The notes: generated from the sequence alone by a model not told the origin. Positions 11,292-23,115 are shown, numbered from the stretch's first letter. The stretch is DNA of 64,000 nucleotides from Podocnemis expansa (GCA_007922195.1 ML681997.1:14574267-14638266), one strand, 5' to 3'. Numbers and translations: made by a program.

Positions 11292-12699
11292 GGGTATGTC
11301 TGCACTGGCGCTCTCTTAAGTCGACTTAACAAGGTCGACTTTAAGTCAATTTAAAGTCGACTCTGTTAAGTCAACTTAGAGCATCCACCAGTGATTAAAG
11401 TATAATTTGTTGGGCCGCGGAACCCTCCTAATCAGTGGGACCCCTTCCCATATTATCTGAGGCCCCTTCCCGCATGTGTGGACCCCTTTTCCGCATGTGT
11501 GGGCTCCAGCTGAGGAAGGATGAGGACATGGGAGGTGGGGGAATGGAGCAGGGGCAGGAGATGGGGGTGTCGAAGGGGTGGCTGGGGACAGGGGCAGGAG
11601 GTGTGGCAGAGAAGGGTTGGAGCAGAGGAGTTGGGAGGGGTTGGGGCTACACGGGAAGGGGATACTGAGCTGCTCACCAAGTCAGCTTTCCTTTGCAGCT
11701 GCAAGGAGCTGGGGGATCCTGATCAGGACCAGCCCAGTGGGAGAAAATCTGCCGTGCCACTCCTTGTGCCAGTCTCAGCTTGGGCCCACCTCACTGCCAC
11801 GGGGCTTGAGCTGCAGAGCTGGAGCAGTCTCGGCCCCATACTCCCACCTCTGGCCCTGGTCCAACTTGCCACCATGGGGCCTGTGGAGCCGGAGCAGCCT
11901 CGGCCCCATACTCCCAGCTCCAGTGGTTGTTGCAGGCTTGGCTCTTGCTCCTCCTTCAGCCCCGGCCCACCCCCAGGCCCCCTTACCTGGCCGCCGGAGT
12001 GGAGCAGCCACCCCATGGGATTCTCCTCCTGCCCTGAGCCAGCTCTGACTAGGCATGCTTAGAGGCTCTGAGCATGCTCAGTCACAGCATGCTCAGGGTG
12101 GGAATTTTAAAAGTTCCCAGCCTGGGGGAAGCTCTCTGCTGCCGAGAAGATGGCCAGCAGAGAGCTTCCCCCAGGCTGGGATCTTTTAAAACTTTGCAGG
12201 GGTGGCAGGCAGAATGCACTGGAATGCTGTGTTCTGGCTGCTATTTCTATTTTTAGGGGCCCTGGAGCGGTGCATTCTGCTGCGTTCCTCTAATTTTGGG
12301 GGGCCCTGGAATGCTGGCCCCTCAAAGTGGGGGCCCTGGAATGGTGTTCTGGTGTATTCCTCCTTACTTTAACCCCTGGCATCTACACTGGAAACTCTTG
12401 CCTACTGCCTGCATCCACACTGGCAGGTGCTAGGTTGACCCTTCCTGGTGGCCAGGAACTCTGAGTGGGGGCCCTGGAGGACACTTAAGCTGACCTAAGA
12501 GCTATTCCCCATCTATAATGGCTTACATCAACTTAATAAGGTCAATTTAAGCCTTTAGTTGACCTTAAGAGGTGGTGGTGTTAAGTCAACTTAAGGAAGC
12601 CCTTAAGTTGACTTAATAAAAGCCCAGTATGGCCATGGGGGTCTGTAGGTCAACTTAAGCTTCCTTAGGTCGACCTAAGGCTCCTGTGTAGACATACCC
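11292..12699. mobile_element. Foldback element, GTCGAC-motif family, copy a2, with 1.1 kb core
   Basis: The ends are a good inverted pair: GGGTATGTCTGCACTGG and CTGTGTAGACATACCC. Flanks are TTA on the left and TGA on the right, one mismatch from a 3-bp duplication. The left arm has CTTAAGTCGACTTAAC and AAAGTCGACTC units; the right arm has GTTGACTTAATAA and TAGGTCGACCTAAGG. The core (about 11400-12500) is GC-rich, with CCCCTTCCCGCATGTGTGG duplications, a GGGGGCCCTGGAATG direct repeat and the strong hairpin listed separately. Several long overlapping frames in the core look non-coding. Confidence 0.75.
12105..12191. repeat. Near-perfect 36-bp stem hairpin in the core of foldback a2
   Basis: The left arm 12105-12141 and right arm 12154-12191 pair along about 36 bases with essentially one mismatch, around an internal loop of about 12 bases. 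The arms contain AGCCTGGGGGAAGCTCTCTG and its complement. It is much better preserved than the outer arms of the host element. Confidence 0.8.
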
Positions 12700-13269
12700 T
12701 GAAGGAGTCTAGTAAGAGGAAATAGGGACTACACTTGGTAGTCACATAGTGGTGAAAGTCTGAAAAAAGGGTGCGTGGTTCCTTCTAACCTTGTGACAGC
12801 ATCTTGTGATTGTCCTTTCTCTGGCCCAAAGTTTGAATCACAGTTCTGATCCATACTCTCCTACAGTTCCCATCTGAGGGATTAAAGCACAAGGTTTAGC
12901 TCTGAGAAGAGATTTCAGTTTTCATATAAAAGTGGGTTTTGGTTCAGATCCATCCCCAGTGAGAACCATTTTGAACTTACATCTCTGTTCCCTGAATACA
13001 TTGATATGTCATAGACCTGCATTCTGTAGAAATTCATTATTATTGTTATTTAGCAGTTTCTGTCTATCAGTGTTGAAAGAGAATGTCCCTATAGTATTCC
13101 ATTTCTTATTAACACAAGACCATAATGAGAACATGAAATAAATGTTTCTATGCCTGGACATCTATATATTCTCAAAGCTACTTCTTATTCTCCATTCTCT
13201 TCTCTGGGACAAATCCCTGGACCACCATGCTGGACAACTGCAGTTTTCCATCATGGAGCCATTCATTTG
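12700..13269. other. No gene seen
   Basis: Unique-looking DNA between a foldback element and the DIRS-like element. Nothing is supported. Confidence 0.5.
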
Positions 13270-13483
13270 ACAGTGGTGGGTTACTTAACAGTAACTGTCT
13301 GTCTTTGAGATGGTCTGCTCACATACATTCAGTGTTAAGTGTCTACGTGCCGCAGCACACAATTGGTCAGAAGCATTTTGCCCTAGCCTGTCAGAGCAGG
13401 ATCGGTGGTCGATACCCCCTCTGGCCACTCCCATGGCTATATATATGGCCCCGACACTGACCCTCCCCAGTCCCCTTTAAGGC
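13270..13483. repeat. DIRS-like inverted terminal repeat, left
   Basis: Contains ATACATTCAGTGTTAAGTGT, GCAGCACACAATTGGTCAGA and CTATATATATGGCCCCGACA. Each has a close inverted counterpart at 18753-18945. It lies at the 3' side of the minus-sense element. Confidence 0.8.
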
Positions 13484-13519
13484 GCCAACTCTGGACAGTG
13501 GGGATAGCGGGGGGGGGGG

Positions 13520-13625
13520 TGCTAAATGTACATAAGCAGCCCATCTCAAAGAAGGATGGTTACTGGTAGGTAACCCACCGTCCTTCTTTGAGCGCTGCTT
13601 GAATACATCCAGTGTTAGGTAACTA
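13520..13625. repeat. DIRS-like internal complementary region
   Basis: The first half (TACATAAGCAGCCCATCTCA through GGTAGGTAACC) is the reverse complement of the outer left terminal repeat. The second half (GTCCTTCTTTGAGCGCTGCT through CAGTGTTAGG) runs the other way and resembles the outer end of the right repeat. The two are joined tail to tail. In DIRS elements such a block sits next to the 3' terminal repeat and is complementary to both ends, which is what is seen here. Confidence 0.7.
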
Positions 13626-16381
13626 CTAGCCACACTGTGGATGATGGGCACAGTTGGAGTTTTCTGCCTTCAGCATGGTGATCCAGCTGGGCGAGGCTCC
13701 AGCAGGAGGCAGCGTGGGGTAAGCATATTGCCTATCTGAGAGGGGAAAAGTAACTCTATGAAGTCCCGTATAAGCAGTTTTATGGGACCTTAGAGAGAAC
13801 TGCAAGTCACCTTGAAGTGGGTTGGGTTCATAGGCTTGGTGAGCAAGTCCAGCAAGCCCCAACCCCTGGAAAAGAGACAGTCACAAACTAGGGATTCCTT
13901 GTCCCTATGCAGAGAAAGTCACTCTCTTTCAAGCCCTATGAGCACTAGACAGGGAAAAATGGATTAGGGGAGTGGGCCACTTCCGGGACAGACTGGGCAG
14001 GAAGGCTGTCCTGGATATTTCTTGCGCACCAGGACCAATACCATTTCCTACACAACCAAGTCCTATCCACCACCCTGGGGATTCAAGGCAAGACCGTATT
14101 TAGCAAATGATAGAATATCCTGAGTGTCTACTGCCAAGACCTATATAGGAAAGCGGGGGGTGGTGGGTGGAGTCTGTTCCCCTTGTGGAGAGCGGGATGC
14201 ACAATTCCTTGAACCCATAGGAGCCTAAAACCTTCAATCTCAGGTCATAGTGTCCCACTTGCAGGTAGCAGGAGATGGCAAAGATGGGCCATCTATTGGC
14301 ATTGATAGCTCATACTGTATGCCTAGTATTAAGGGTGGGTAGAGAACTAACCCACCGATCTTGGGAAACAAAGAAGGGCTAAACAATGGGTATTGAGGGT
14401 TGGCTCCAAAATATCCCCTTACTACTAAGCGGTGAGGGGAACACTCTTGCTAGGGAACCCAGTGCAGTAATTTGAGGGTAGAACGTCTGGTTTGGGGCTA
14501 TAAATGAGACACCTCAGAACAGGAGGACTGCAGGAGGCAGTCTGAAAATTTTTGGGGAGCGCTACACTGATGCTCCCTGCAAGTTAAAGACAACCAAGAC
14601 CGACCTGCCTTAGGAGTTATGTTGAGGAAACAGATGGGGTGTTCACAGTCTCTGAGGGGAGCCTCCCTACAGATCCCCTAGGAAAGGCAATGGTAAATAG
14701 CACACAGAGTAAGCAGAGGCCCAAAGTACCTGAATAGGCACCACCAAAGGGGGAGAAAAAGAAGGCCCCGATAACATGGGAAGAGAGACACGGGAGGGAG
14801 AAAAGGTCCTGTCTTCTCGGTCGCATGAACTAAGGGGATGTACGAGCTCAACCCCAGGTACTGAAGGCCTGCCTTAGTGCATCAGGGCTGAGGGTTCAAA
14901 GAAAAGGGACAAATATAGCGAGAAGCTTGAGGGTAATCTCATTGTGCATCCAACCTTCTTACCTCCTAAGAGGAGAAGAACATAGTGCAAAGTATGCGAC
15001 CCAGAACTCCAGGTCTGTGTGCACAAAAGGCAAAGACCCACGGCAATCACAATCACTAAGGAAATGAGTAGTTTGGTAAAAGATGACACTGGAGAATGGT
15101 AGCCTTAGTACCCTAGTCCGTGTACCTGGCTATGCAGGAGTTCCGGGAGAGTCTTTATAAACTTATTACTAATTTCCCAATGTCCACCATGCTAGGGGAA
15201 AAACAGCCCCTAGAGCAAGATAGAGAAAAGGGAAGGATCTAACTCCCTTTACTGGCTCCTATGGCACTATAATATCCCACTAGGACTTAATGGTGAGGTA
15301 AAGCCAGAGGGTCATTTAGAGACCTATTGGTGAATAGCAATCACCTGGGGTTCAACTCCTAGGCTTAAACTCAGGGGCCACCATCTCTACCAGCTGAGCC
15401 AGCCTGACACCCTGAAGAGGGGAAGGAGGGGGAGCAAGAGGTACAACAAAAACCTTATGACATGGCCTGCAACAAAAAAAGGGGAGAGTAAAACTATCCT
15501 TCCTTGGCCGAAAAGATGTATGCTGGGAGGCTCGGGGTGGGGGCAAGCTGAAACTTAAGGGGTTCCACCCTAGGTAATGCAGAGGAGTAGGGACATATGA
15601 CCACTGCTGGTCGAGGGGCATCTTGCCTCACAAGCCTCTTATGACAGGGGTTCTGTTGGATTGGAGGTTAGGAAGGCACAGGTGCTTCCTTCAAGCTTAG
15701 AAGGCCCTGAGGATGAAATTTCTTTGGGGTTTTGGATGAGAAAGGCGGCTATTTTGACAGGGTCTTATAAAAGATGAACAGACCTAGATGGTAGACTTCC
15801 TCAACCCACAGGAAAAGGGACAGAGGGTGAGAAGGAACCAAGGTACTCGATGTAGACCTGCTGAATACAGAAGGTGTAGAGGTTTACCATGTATAACAGG
15901 CTACGGCTCTGGCTGTTCAATGGCCAGTGGTCAGCTCGGGCCTTGATCCTCTCTAAACCAGAATGAAGGAGAAACATAGAACCCTAGGGACAGGTAGCTC
16001 CACATAAATGTAAAGGAGGAGAGGGAGAAAGGTGGACAAATGTATCATGTATAACCCCCCCAAGGAACAACATGGCACTTACCCCATAGCCCAGTGTACA
16101 GCGGGCATGTATGACTGAGAGGTAAGGGCATCTGAAGTGTACTGGTTCATGAGCAGTTTCACCTTATAGTATGGGAACCTCTAAGAAAGAATTGTAAGGG
16201 TCCTACCTTGACCTTTATAGGACTCCGCAAAAGTACTATCTGTGCCTGTAATTGAGATCTATGGGTTTGACCCGTGGCTTGGCTGGATCTTTATTACGCC
16301 CTTGCTAGTCCTACTGTGATAGGCTGCGAAGCACTGTGGACCGGAGCAGAGAGAAAAGGATTTTGGGATTGAAATGAACAG
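13626..16381 (-). other. Unrecognised interior of the DIRS-like element
   Basis: About 2.7 kb where the pol region would be expected. Minus-strand frames are all under 90 codons and none shows the reverse transcriptase YxDD box, an RNase H motif or the recombinase R-H-R-Y signature. The sequence is moderately GC-balanced and not obviously a nested element, apart from the tRNA-like block at 15.34-15.41 kb. Confidence 0.5.
15344..15412 (-). other. tRNA-derived sequence (box A and box B remnants)
   Basis: The minus strand reads TGGCTCAGCTGGTAGAG, close to a tRNA D-arm with an internal promoter box A. About 30 bases later comes GGAGTTGAACCCC, close to box B. The acceptor stems do not pair convincingly and no clear anticodon arm can be drawn. 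It may be a tRNA pseudogene or the head of a tRNA SINE. It is not a functional tRNA. Confidence 0.4.
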
Positions 16382-18744
16382 CTAGAAAAGAAAGCTAAGA
16401 GTGGAAAAGAAGGGTCTTGGACGGTCAGGTCCCAGCACCACTTGGGAAAAGAAAGCAGATGGTGAAGGGGGTGATTTCCCCATATGTACTGAGAACACAG
16501 TAGAGTCCACTGGGAAAAAAAACCCAGTTAGACATACAGCACAAAGGCGGGGTTCTTTGTCTATAGGGATAAAGGGGTCCCTGGTCAGACAACCCGTTGT
16601 AATGTGGGCGTGTGAAGAGGTGAAGAAGATTGTTTGGCCATCCCTATCCGAGTTGCAGGCCCCCCTATAAACACGGGGGAACTTCTGCCTAAAGAAGGAG
16701 TGAAGATGTCTGAAGGCGATGGCTCTTGGCAAGTTCTCTACCTGGGAGGTGGTATAGATTCAGACAGGTAGTCCAGTGGATTAAGATGGGGAGCTTTGCG
16801 AACACAATGGCTCGGTGTCCCCAACAGAGTCATTTTTAACCTTATTCAGTCAGGGTAGCTCGCGCTCCCTGTGATGGCGAGGAGTAAGAGGGCAGCTTGA
16901 TGTATGAGAGGAGAGTATACCCAGCGATTGGAGGTCTGACCTGGGGTCTCTAGCACCACTTTGGAGGGTGTCTGAACCTTCTGCAAACAAGGACCATTCC
17001 TCAAAGGGAAGGTCCTGGATGGCCTGTTGAGTGGTCTGAGGTAGGCCTGTTTCTTTGAGCCATGCCATGCGCCTCATAACAACGGCCATGGCGACTCCTC
17101 AGCTTGCTGTGTCTGTGGCATACCAAGCCACTAGGACTGCATTGTGGGACGCCAAGGAGCCTTCTTCAAGGAGAGACTTGAAATCTTCCCTCTGCTCTTG
17201 AGAAAGGAGGCCTGCAAGATCTTTAGAGAGTCCCAAATGTCAGAGGTATATTTGGCCACCAATGCCTGGCAGTTCGCTATATGCAGCTGGAAGGTCGAGG
17301 TCGAATACATCTTTCTACCCAGTATCTCCAACTGTCTGGCCCTCCTGGACTCTGGCATGGGGTCTGTAGAGGGTTCTACCCCACATCCTAGGGCGGCCTC
17401 AACTACTCGTAGGCTTGGGCTGGGATGACATGGGAGGAAGGAAAATTCCTCTGGTGGGACCCAGTACCTGTGGGCTGCTATGTCCGACACCGGGGAAATC
17501 AAGGCAGGCTATTGCCACTGGGAGCTGGCAAGTCCATCCTCACTAGGATGCAGGGGCACTGCTACCACATCCAGCAAGGATAAAACACCCGGATCGAACA
17601 GGGGGTCTTGGACCGCCTGATCAGTTCAGCCTATAGGCCTGTGTGGGCAGCAATCCTGCGCAGCAGATTGAAATCAGCCATGATGTCTATAGGCTCCTGC
17701 CCTGGGGTTTAGCTCCCTATCTGGGTTAATAATGGTGGGCTCTTTGGTACCGCAGTGGGTCCACTGGGGAGAGACTTCCCTTGGCACCAACCATTCAGGT
17801 GGATGGTACCAGTAAAGGACTTTCCTAGATGGAGTGATCTCCTCCAAGCTCGGTGAATGACAGCTCTCTCGTGGTGCAGGAGGTTCAGCTCTGGGCCATA
17901 TAGATGGCACCAGGGAAGCGGAGGTGCTACGGCACTGGGGAGGAGCAGAGCACTGTCTACTGCACTTTCAAGGCCTGCCTAGGGCAGTGCCACCTGTTGC
18001 CTTTGGGGAAGTTTCTTCCCTTGGCGTCAGGGAGTTAGGTGCTGTGCTAGGCATTGGGGAGTGGTGCCGTTTGTGAGGAGACCATTTACCTGAGAGGAAA
18101 GCAGGCTTTCCTTTCTGCTTCAAAAGCTTTGCTGGTGTGTGCATAGGCAAAAGCAGCAGGGCCTTTGCCGCCTTGAAGGCCTCCGGGGTGGTCAGGACCC
18201 ACACCACTTCTTGTTCATGGTGCGGAGAGTAGCTCAGCCGGGGACAGGTAGACCGGCGAGAGCGTTTCGGCACTGAAGTCAGTGCTGTTCATGCCTTCTG
18301 CTCCACAGGGGAGCAGTGCTGAGATGGTTCTGGTGCTGATCTGGCATGTGGTGCCGGTGCCGAACGCAACCACAGTTCTTCGGGGGCAGGCTGCCACACT
18401 TGCACTAAAGCCAATGCATGGCACCATTGCTCCCTGTCTTTGAGTATCCTTGGCTTGAATGACTGACAGGTGGAGTAGTCAGTAGCCTGGTGGGACTCAC
18501 CCAGGCACCACAGGCACTCCATCGTGGGGAAGGCCTTGCTACAAGAAGCACAGAGTTTAAAGGCTGGCATCTCTGGCAGCTGTTGGGAGCGGTGTTCTGG
18601 CTCTGGACTTGCACATTGCGTAGAAGCACCTGTTCTCAGTGGAACGATATCCACAAACAGGTCCTCTAGCTTAAACGTGCGGTTCATACAAGGACGTAAA
18701 AACAGGCACTTGTGGTCACAAGGACAAGGCTGTTCTGAGACCAT
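16382..18744 (-). pseudogene. DIRS-type Gag-like open reading frame, broken
   Basis: Read on the minus strand, fragments follow one another across frame shifts: 18744-18289, 18273-17968, 17910-17674, 17502-17131, 17089-16850 and 16732-16382. The first starts just inside the right terminal repeat and contains a Cys-rich motif, CASCSKAFPTMECLWC then LGESHQATDYSTCQSF, a layout I know from vertebrate DIRS ORF1 proteins. The fourth contains RYWVPPEEFSFLP and FQLHIANCQALVAKYT. The fifth contains VMRRMAWLKETGLPQ and QAIQDLPFEEWSLF, resembling the conserved TRRHAWL...DLPFD stretch of DIRS Gag. These proteins are structural and nucleic-acid binding, and this copy is clearly inactive. Family assignment is by recall of motif order, not by alignment. 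Confidence 0.7.
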
Positions 18745-18752
18745 CGCTTAGG

Positions 18753-18945
18753 GTGGAAATAGGAATTGGGGAGGCTCAGGGTCGGGGCCATATATATAGC
18801 TACAGAAGTGGGCAGAGGGGGCATTGGCTGCCAACCCTCCTCTGACAAGCTAGGGCAAAATGCTTCTGACCAATTGTGTGCTGCAGCATGTAGACACCTA
18901 ACACTGAATGTATCCGAGCAGCGCTCGAAGAAGAACTCCTATTGC
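18753..18945. repeat. DIRS-like inverted terminal repeat, right
   Basis: Contains GGGGCCATATATATAGCTAC, TCTGACCAATTGTGTGCTGC and CTAACACTGAATGTATCCGA, the inverted partners of the left repeat. It is the 5' side of the minus-sense element. The Gag-like frame begins about ten bases inside it. Confidence 0.8.
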
Positions 18946-19374
18946 CACCTCAATGGTGTATCACTGCTTTCTGTGTGTCTGCATTTTTCCATGCTGCCCT
19001 TTGAGTGGAATGACCTTCAGATCCTACCCAGCCTCTCCTCATTCAATTCCATACTAAAGATTCACTTCTTTAGTGAGACCCATGCATGGTGAAAATAAAA
19101 ACTAATACATTAAATGATTAAAATATATCAGAGTTGACTTTTCCAATTGTGTTTTGCCTTTCTAGGCTTGTCTTCCATAGGCTAAGCTAACTACATTATA
19201 TATGGCACTGGCTGCATGTTTTCCACTAAAGTAATAAATAACATGCTCTGTGTTAGCACATCAGAAGTCATACTCTCTGCCTTAAAGGACTTCTAATTTA
19301 ATTAATAATAAATAATAGTTCGTTGGCCCAAGTTTTCCTTGATATCAGCCTTTCCTCCACTTGTATACTGGGGA
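18946..19374. other. No gene seen
   Basis: AT-rich flank between the DIRS-like element and CR1 debris. Nothing is supported. Confidence 0.5.
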
Positions 19375-19620
19375 CCATAGATTCATTGAGTCCGAGACTA
19401 ATAGGGATCATTAGTTTGTTGAGTCTGACCTGTTTAACAGAGGCCATTAAATTTCATCCAATTACACCTGTATTGAGTCCACCAATTTGTGATTCGCTAA
19501 AGTATATCTTCCAGAAAGGCATCAAGTCTTGATCTAATGACATCAAAAGATGGACAACCCATCACTTCCCTTGGTGGTTTGTTCCAATAGTTAATTCCCT
19601 ACCAAGCTGAACTGGCAGAG
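19375..19620 (-). repeat. CR1-type LINE 3' UTR fragment, reverse orientation
   Basis: Reads ATAGATTCATTGAGTCCGAG, GTTGAGTCTGACCTGTTTAA, then AAAGGCATCAAGTCTTGAT and CACTTCCCTTGGTGG. The first part is the complement of the CR1 3' end phrase ending in a repeated TCTATGA, and the rest is the adjacent CR1-type UTR. Non-coding. Confidence 0.65.
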
Positions 19621-19746
19621 CCCATGCAGCAATGGCCTTTACCAGAGGACCATAAAGCGTGACTCCCAGCAGAACCACACTAGTTCCGTTGAGTAAAGGC
19701 CTTGTACATTTATGGGATTGGCAGGAATTATCACTCTGTGCAGAAG

Positions 19747-20850
19747 ATCATGCAAGGTCATTACAACGTCATGTATCTAGGGACAAATAGCAAGACTTTT
19801 TCTTATAAGTTGGGGACACGGTTGTAAGTGGCAGAGGAGGAAAGGGACCTGGGAGTGCTGGCTGACTGCAAGAAGACAATGAGCCACCAATGTGATGTGG
19901 CTGTGAAAAAAGCTAGTTTGGTCCTAGGATGCATGAGAAGAGGTATTTCCAGTAGAGCTAGGGAGGTGTTTGTACCATTATGCAAGCTACTGGTGAGACC
20001 ACATCTGGAATTCTGTGTGCATTTCTGGTCCCCCATGTTTAAGAAAGATGAATTCAAGCTGGAACAGGTGTAGCGAAGGGATACAAGAATGAGCTGTGGA
20101 ATGGAGAACCTGCCTTATGAAAGAAGAATTAAAGAGCTTAGTTTGCCTAGCCAAAAGAAGGTTGATGGGACATATTATTGCTCTCTTTAAATACAGCAGA
20201 GGGAGAGAGAGGACTTAATATACCAGAGAGAGAGAGAGGACACAAGAGCAAATGGATACAAACTGTCCGTCAGGAAATTTAGGTTTGAAATTAACTGCAG
20301 GTTTCTAACTATCAGAGCAGTAAAGTTTTGTTGAGCGGTGGGGGTAAAAACTATACCAGTCTTCAAAACTGAGCTCAATAAATTTATAAATGGGACTGTA
20401 TGATGGGATGGCCTATTTTGTCAATTGACTGAGTTTTGATTACTGGTGGTGGATATGCCATGGCCTGAGAAGGAAAGTTGGATGGGGTGAGTTCTAAGTT
20501 ATTACAGAGAATTCTTTCTTGGGTGATTGACTGGTGTGATTTGTGCATGTGCTCAGGGTTTGACTAGCTGCCATATCTGGTGTTGGGAGGGACTTTTCTC
20601 TTGGGGCATATTGGCTAGCGCTATGGAGGGTTTTCTCCTTCCTCTGCAGCATGGGGGCATGGGTCACTTGCTGGTGGATTCTCTGTATCTTAAGGTCTTT
20701 AAATCATTAGCTGAGGACTTTACTAACTCAGTCATAGGTTAGAGGTTTACTGCAGGAGTGGATGGGTGAGGTTTCATGGCCTGCATTGTGCAGGAGGTCA
20801 AACTAGATGATCATACTGTTTCCTTCTGACCTTAGAGTCTATGAGTCTAT
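19747..20850 (+). pseudogene. CR1 LINE, 3' portion of ORF2 and 3' UTR
   Basis: An 81-residue frame at 19828-20073 contains EEERDLGVLADCKKTMSHQC, LGCMRRGI and LVRPHLEFCVHFWSP, the typical end of the CR1 reverse transcriptase ORF. Downstream come CCTTATGAAAGAAGAATTAA and the UTR phrase GGAGGTCAAACTAGATGATC, finishing in TCTATGAGTCTAT. CR1 is the dominant LINE of sauropsids; its 3' repeated octamer-like tail directs retrotransposition. This copy is 5' truncated and has stops, so it is dead. A GA-rich microsatellite (20194-20240) interrupts the UTR. Confidence 0.85.
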
Positions 20851-23111
20851 AAGATGTGCTTTTGATATAGGTACAAAACAGCCCTTAGGTTTTACTGCTA
20901 ATCCTATAACCTTTGCAATATATTTGGATCATAGCTATAAATGGTACCCTTGTGTGCAATTAATGGCACTGTACTTACTTACCAGTCTTCTAATCCAGCA
21001 GCTAGGTTATTGGCCTGGCTTCCAGTATACAAGCAAAAACCTACAATGCATTTCAGCCAGTGGGTTGCAAAAAGCCAATCATGAAGCATATGTTGCTAAC
21101 TGTATTATGGTGAATTTTTTGCATGCTCTTGGTTGGCAAACTATTAAGGAATAATAATATTACAGGTCTGAAGAGAGCTATTCCACCTTTCTTCCATAAT
21201 TTACCTTTCTAAAATGATTAAGACAAGCTTAACTTCAAAGACTTTCACATCCTGAAGAAAAGGAGGGGGCTTCTTCAAAGCTTTCATGTTAAGAAGACTC
21301 CCTTTCAAATTGATGAAGGCTTGTTCCCACTGGAGAATTTTACACTGCTGGCATGTCCCCCTTCAAAGATTTCTCATTGTGGCATTTCTTATTTGAAAAT
21401 TTCCAAGTCACTGATGGGTTCACTTTTGTAAATGTTCATATCACTGGAGTCTGTCTTCAAAGATTTTTATGCCACCAGTCCTGAAAACCTAATAAGGAGA
21501 TTTGTGCCTCCATTTCCCAAATACAAGCTCATTAAAGGAAGATTCTATGAGATATTTTTCCCAATTGTAATTAGTATCTTGGCTGAAAAGCTGCTAATTT
21601 CTGAAAGAATCTTACATTACTAAGAGTTGTCTTTATTTGCTATAGCTTTGCTTTCAGAATGACTTACAAATTAAATGCTGCATGGTGATCAGTTCTTCAG
21701 TATATTAGTGCATGAGTGAACTGGAATACAAGAAGCACTTTTTGACATACTCAAGAGTATGAGAGGATTTAAAGACAGAAGCATGATACAGAATAAGAAA
21801 TACAACATTTTTATTTCACTTAATCTAAGGGAAATGTTTGCCACTTGGGAAAACTAACACTTAAAGGAGGAAAGAGAAAATAACTCAAGCGGCTTCCTAA
21901 GTGTGTGTCAAAGGAGAAGAAATAAAACATATATTAACTTATGCAATGTGGGTTAAAAATTTGCAAAGATTGCAAAATTTACAGTTGCTTTATTTCCAAC
22001 TTTGAGTTCTCTCAGTATGGTTTAAAGCTGATCAGAAAAAAATACACTAGTCTAATGGCTTAATCAATTTATGAAAACCACTTTGACTTCCATTTTTGTC
22101 CAATGTACAGGAAACTGTTAATTAATTATGTCAAAATGTATGAAAAGGCAATATGACGTAGATGAAAAAGGAAGTTATTTTTGATGCTGTATCTAAATCT
22201 GAGCAAATGTCAGGCCTGCAATTTGTAGCTGTGATTCAAAAGCACATTCATAGGTGTCCACAGTACAAACAAACAATAGTAATTCTATTGTTTTGCATGT
22301 CTGTTCTTTCCAGGTGGCCTTTGTTTTGTTCAGTGACTGCATTCATCAACTCTTCATGGCTCAGTAATTCCTGAAATTCTCTTTCCATTAAAAATAAATA
22401 CTCCATTTTATATCCTTGAGATGGTCCCCCATATTTGATTGTCTTTTCTATGGCAGTATATATTGAAAACTATAAAATTATAATGCAACTATTAATCCCC
22501 TGTATCTGCTTGTACCTAATTTTTATTAAAAATGTATTGTGCTCCAGCTGGCTCATAAATTACAGTGCGGTTGAAAAGGCTCCAGTTGGATTACTTCTGA
22601 AGGAGAACATATTGAAATAAAGAAAGATTTACTGATTAATATTTTGCTTTATATACAGTGTTACTAAGGTAGCTGTTTAATTACCAGGGTACAGAATTTG
22701 CAACTACAGAGCAGATCTAGCTAGTGTAACATTATGAGTCCCTCAAAGCAGCATTTACTGAAGAAATCACAAGATTGTCACTAAAAAAAATTTCATGTCA
22801 TCAACTCTATTTTATGAATGACATAAAAAAACCACTTTGTTTCTACAGTAAATTGATACATTTATATGAATGTGGCAGCAACTAGCATTGCAAGCCATTT
22901 GTTTCCCATTTCTCAAACTCAAACAGTGAGGAATGTTGATAGTCCTTCTAAGAGTTAGCTGAAATGGCTTCATCTTTGCTTTTAACTCTCACACCATTTT
23001 GTTAAGAGAAACAACTCTGTAGTCTTCCAAAGCATGTGCCAGAGGTGGGATATGACTTGATCAGTTTCAGAGTAGGGGTTGAGAAAAGTAACTCACTTGT
23101 GTCTGTAGGTG
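20851..23111. other. No gene seen; AT-rich
   Basis: About 2.2 kb of AT-rich DNA with no transposon or exon I can recognise. It is the largest quiet stretch in the first half of the window. Confidence 0.5.
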
Positions 23112-23115
23112 CATT

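Larger units (their letters stand above)
13270..18945 (-). mobile_element. DIRS-like retroelement, minus sense, decayed or non-autonomous
   Basis: Three things support a DIRS assignment. First, inverted terminal repeats of about 200 bp lie at 13270-13483 and 18753-18945. Second, just inside the left repeat is an internal block holding copies of the terminal sequence in both orientations, matching the internal complementary region of DIRS elements. Third, Gag-like fragments with a Cys-rich motif start just inside the right repeat and run leftward. DIRS elements use a tyrosine recombinase and make no target duplication, which fits the absence of flanking direct repeats. I could not recognise reverse transcriptase, RNase H or recombinase motifs between about 13.65 and 16.38 kb. 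That span also seems too short for all three, so this is a deleted or non-autonomous copy. Confidence 0.75.

Noticed and set aside
11453..12062. A 180-codon plus frame and antisense partners
   Set aside because: GC-rich core of a foldback element. The composition is Gly/Pro/Ser-rich with no recognisable motif, and several frames are open at once.
15344..15412. A functional tRNA gene
   Set aside because: Box A and box B are recognisable, but the acceptor stem and anticodon arm do not form. Listed only as tRNA-derived sequence.
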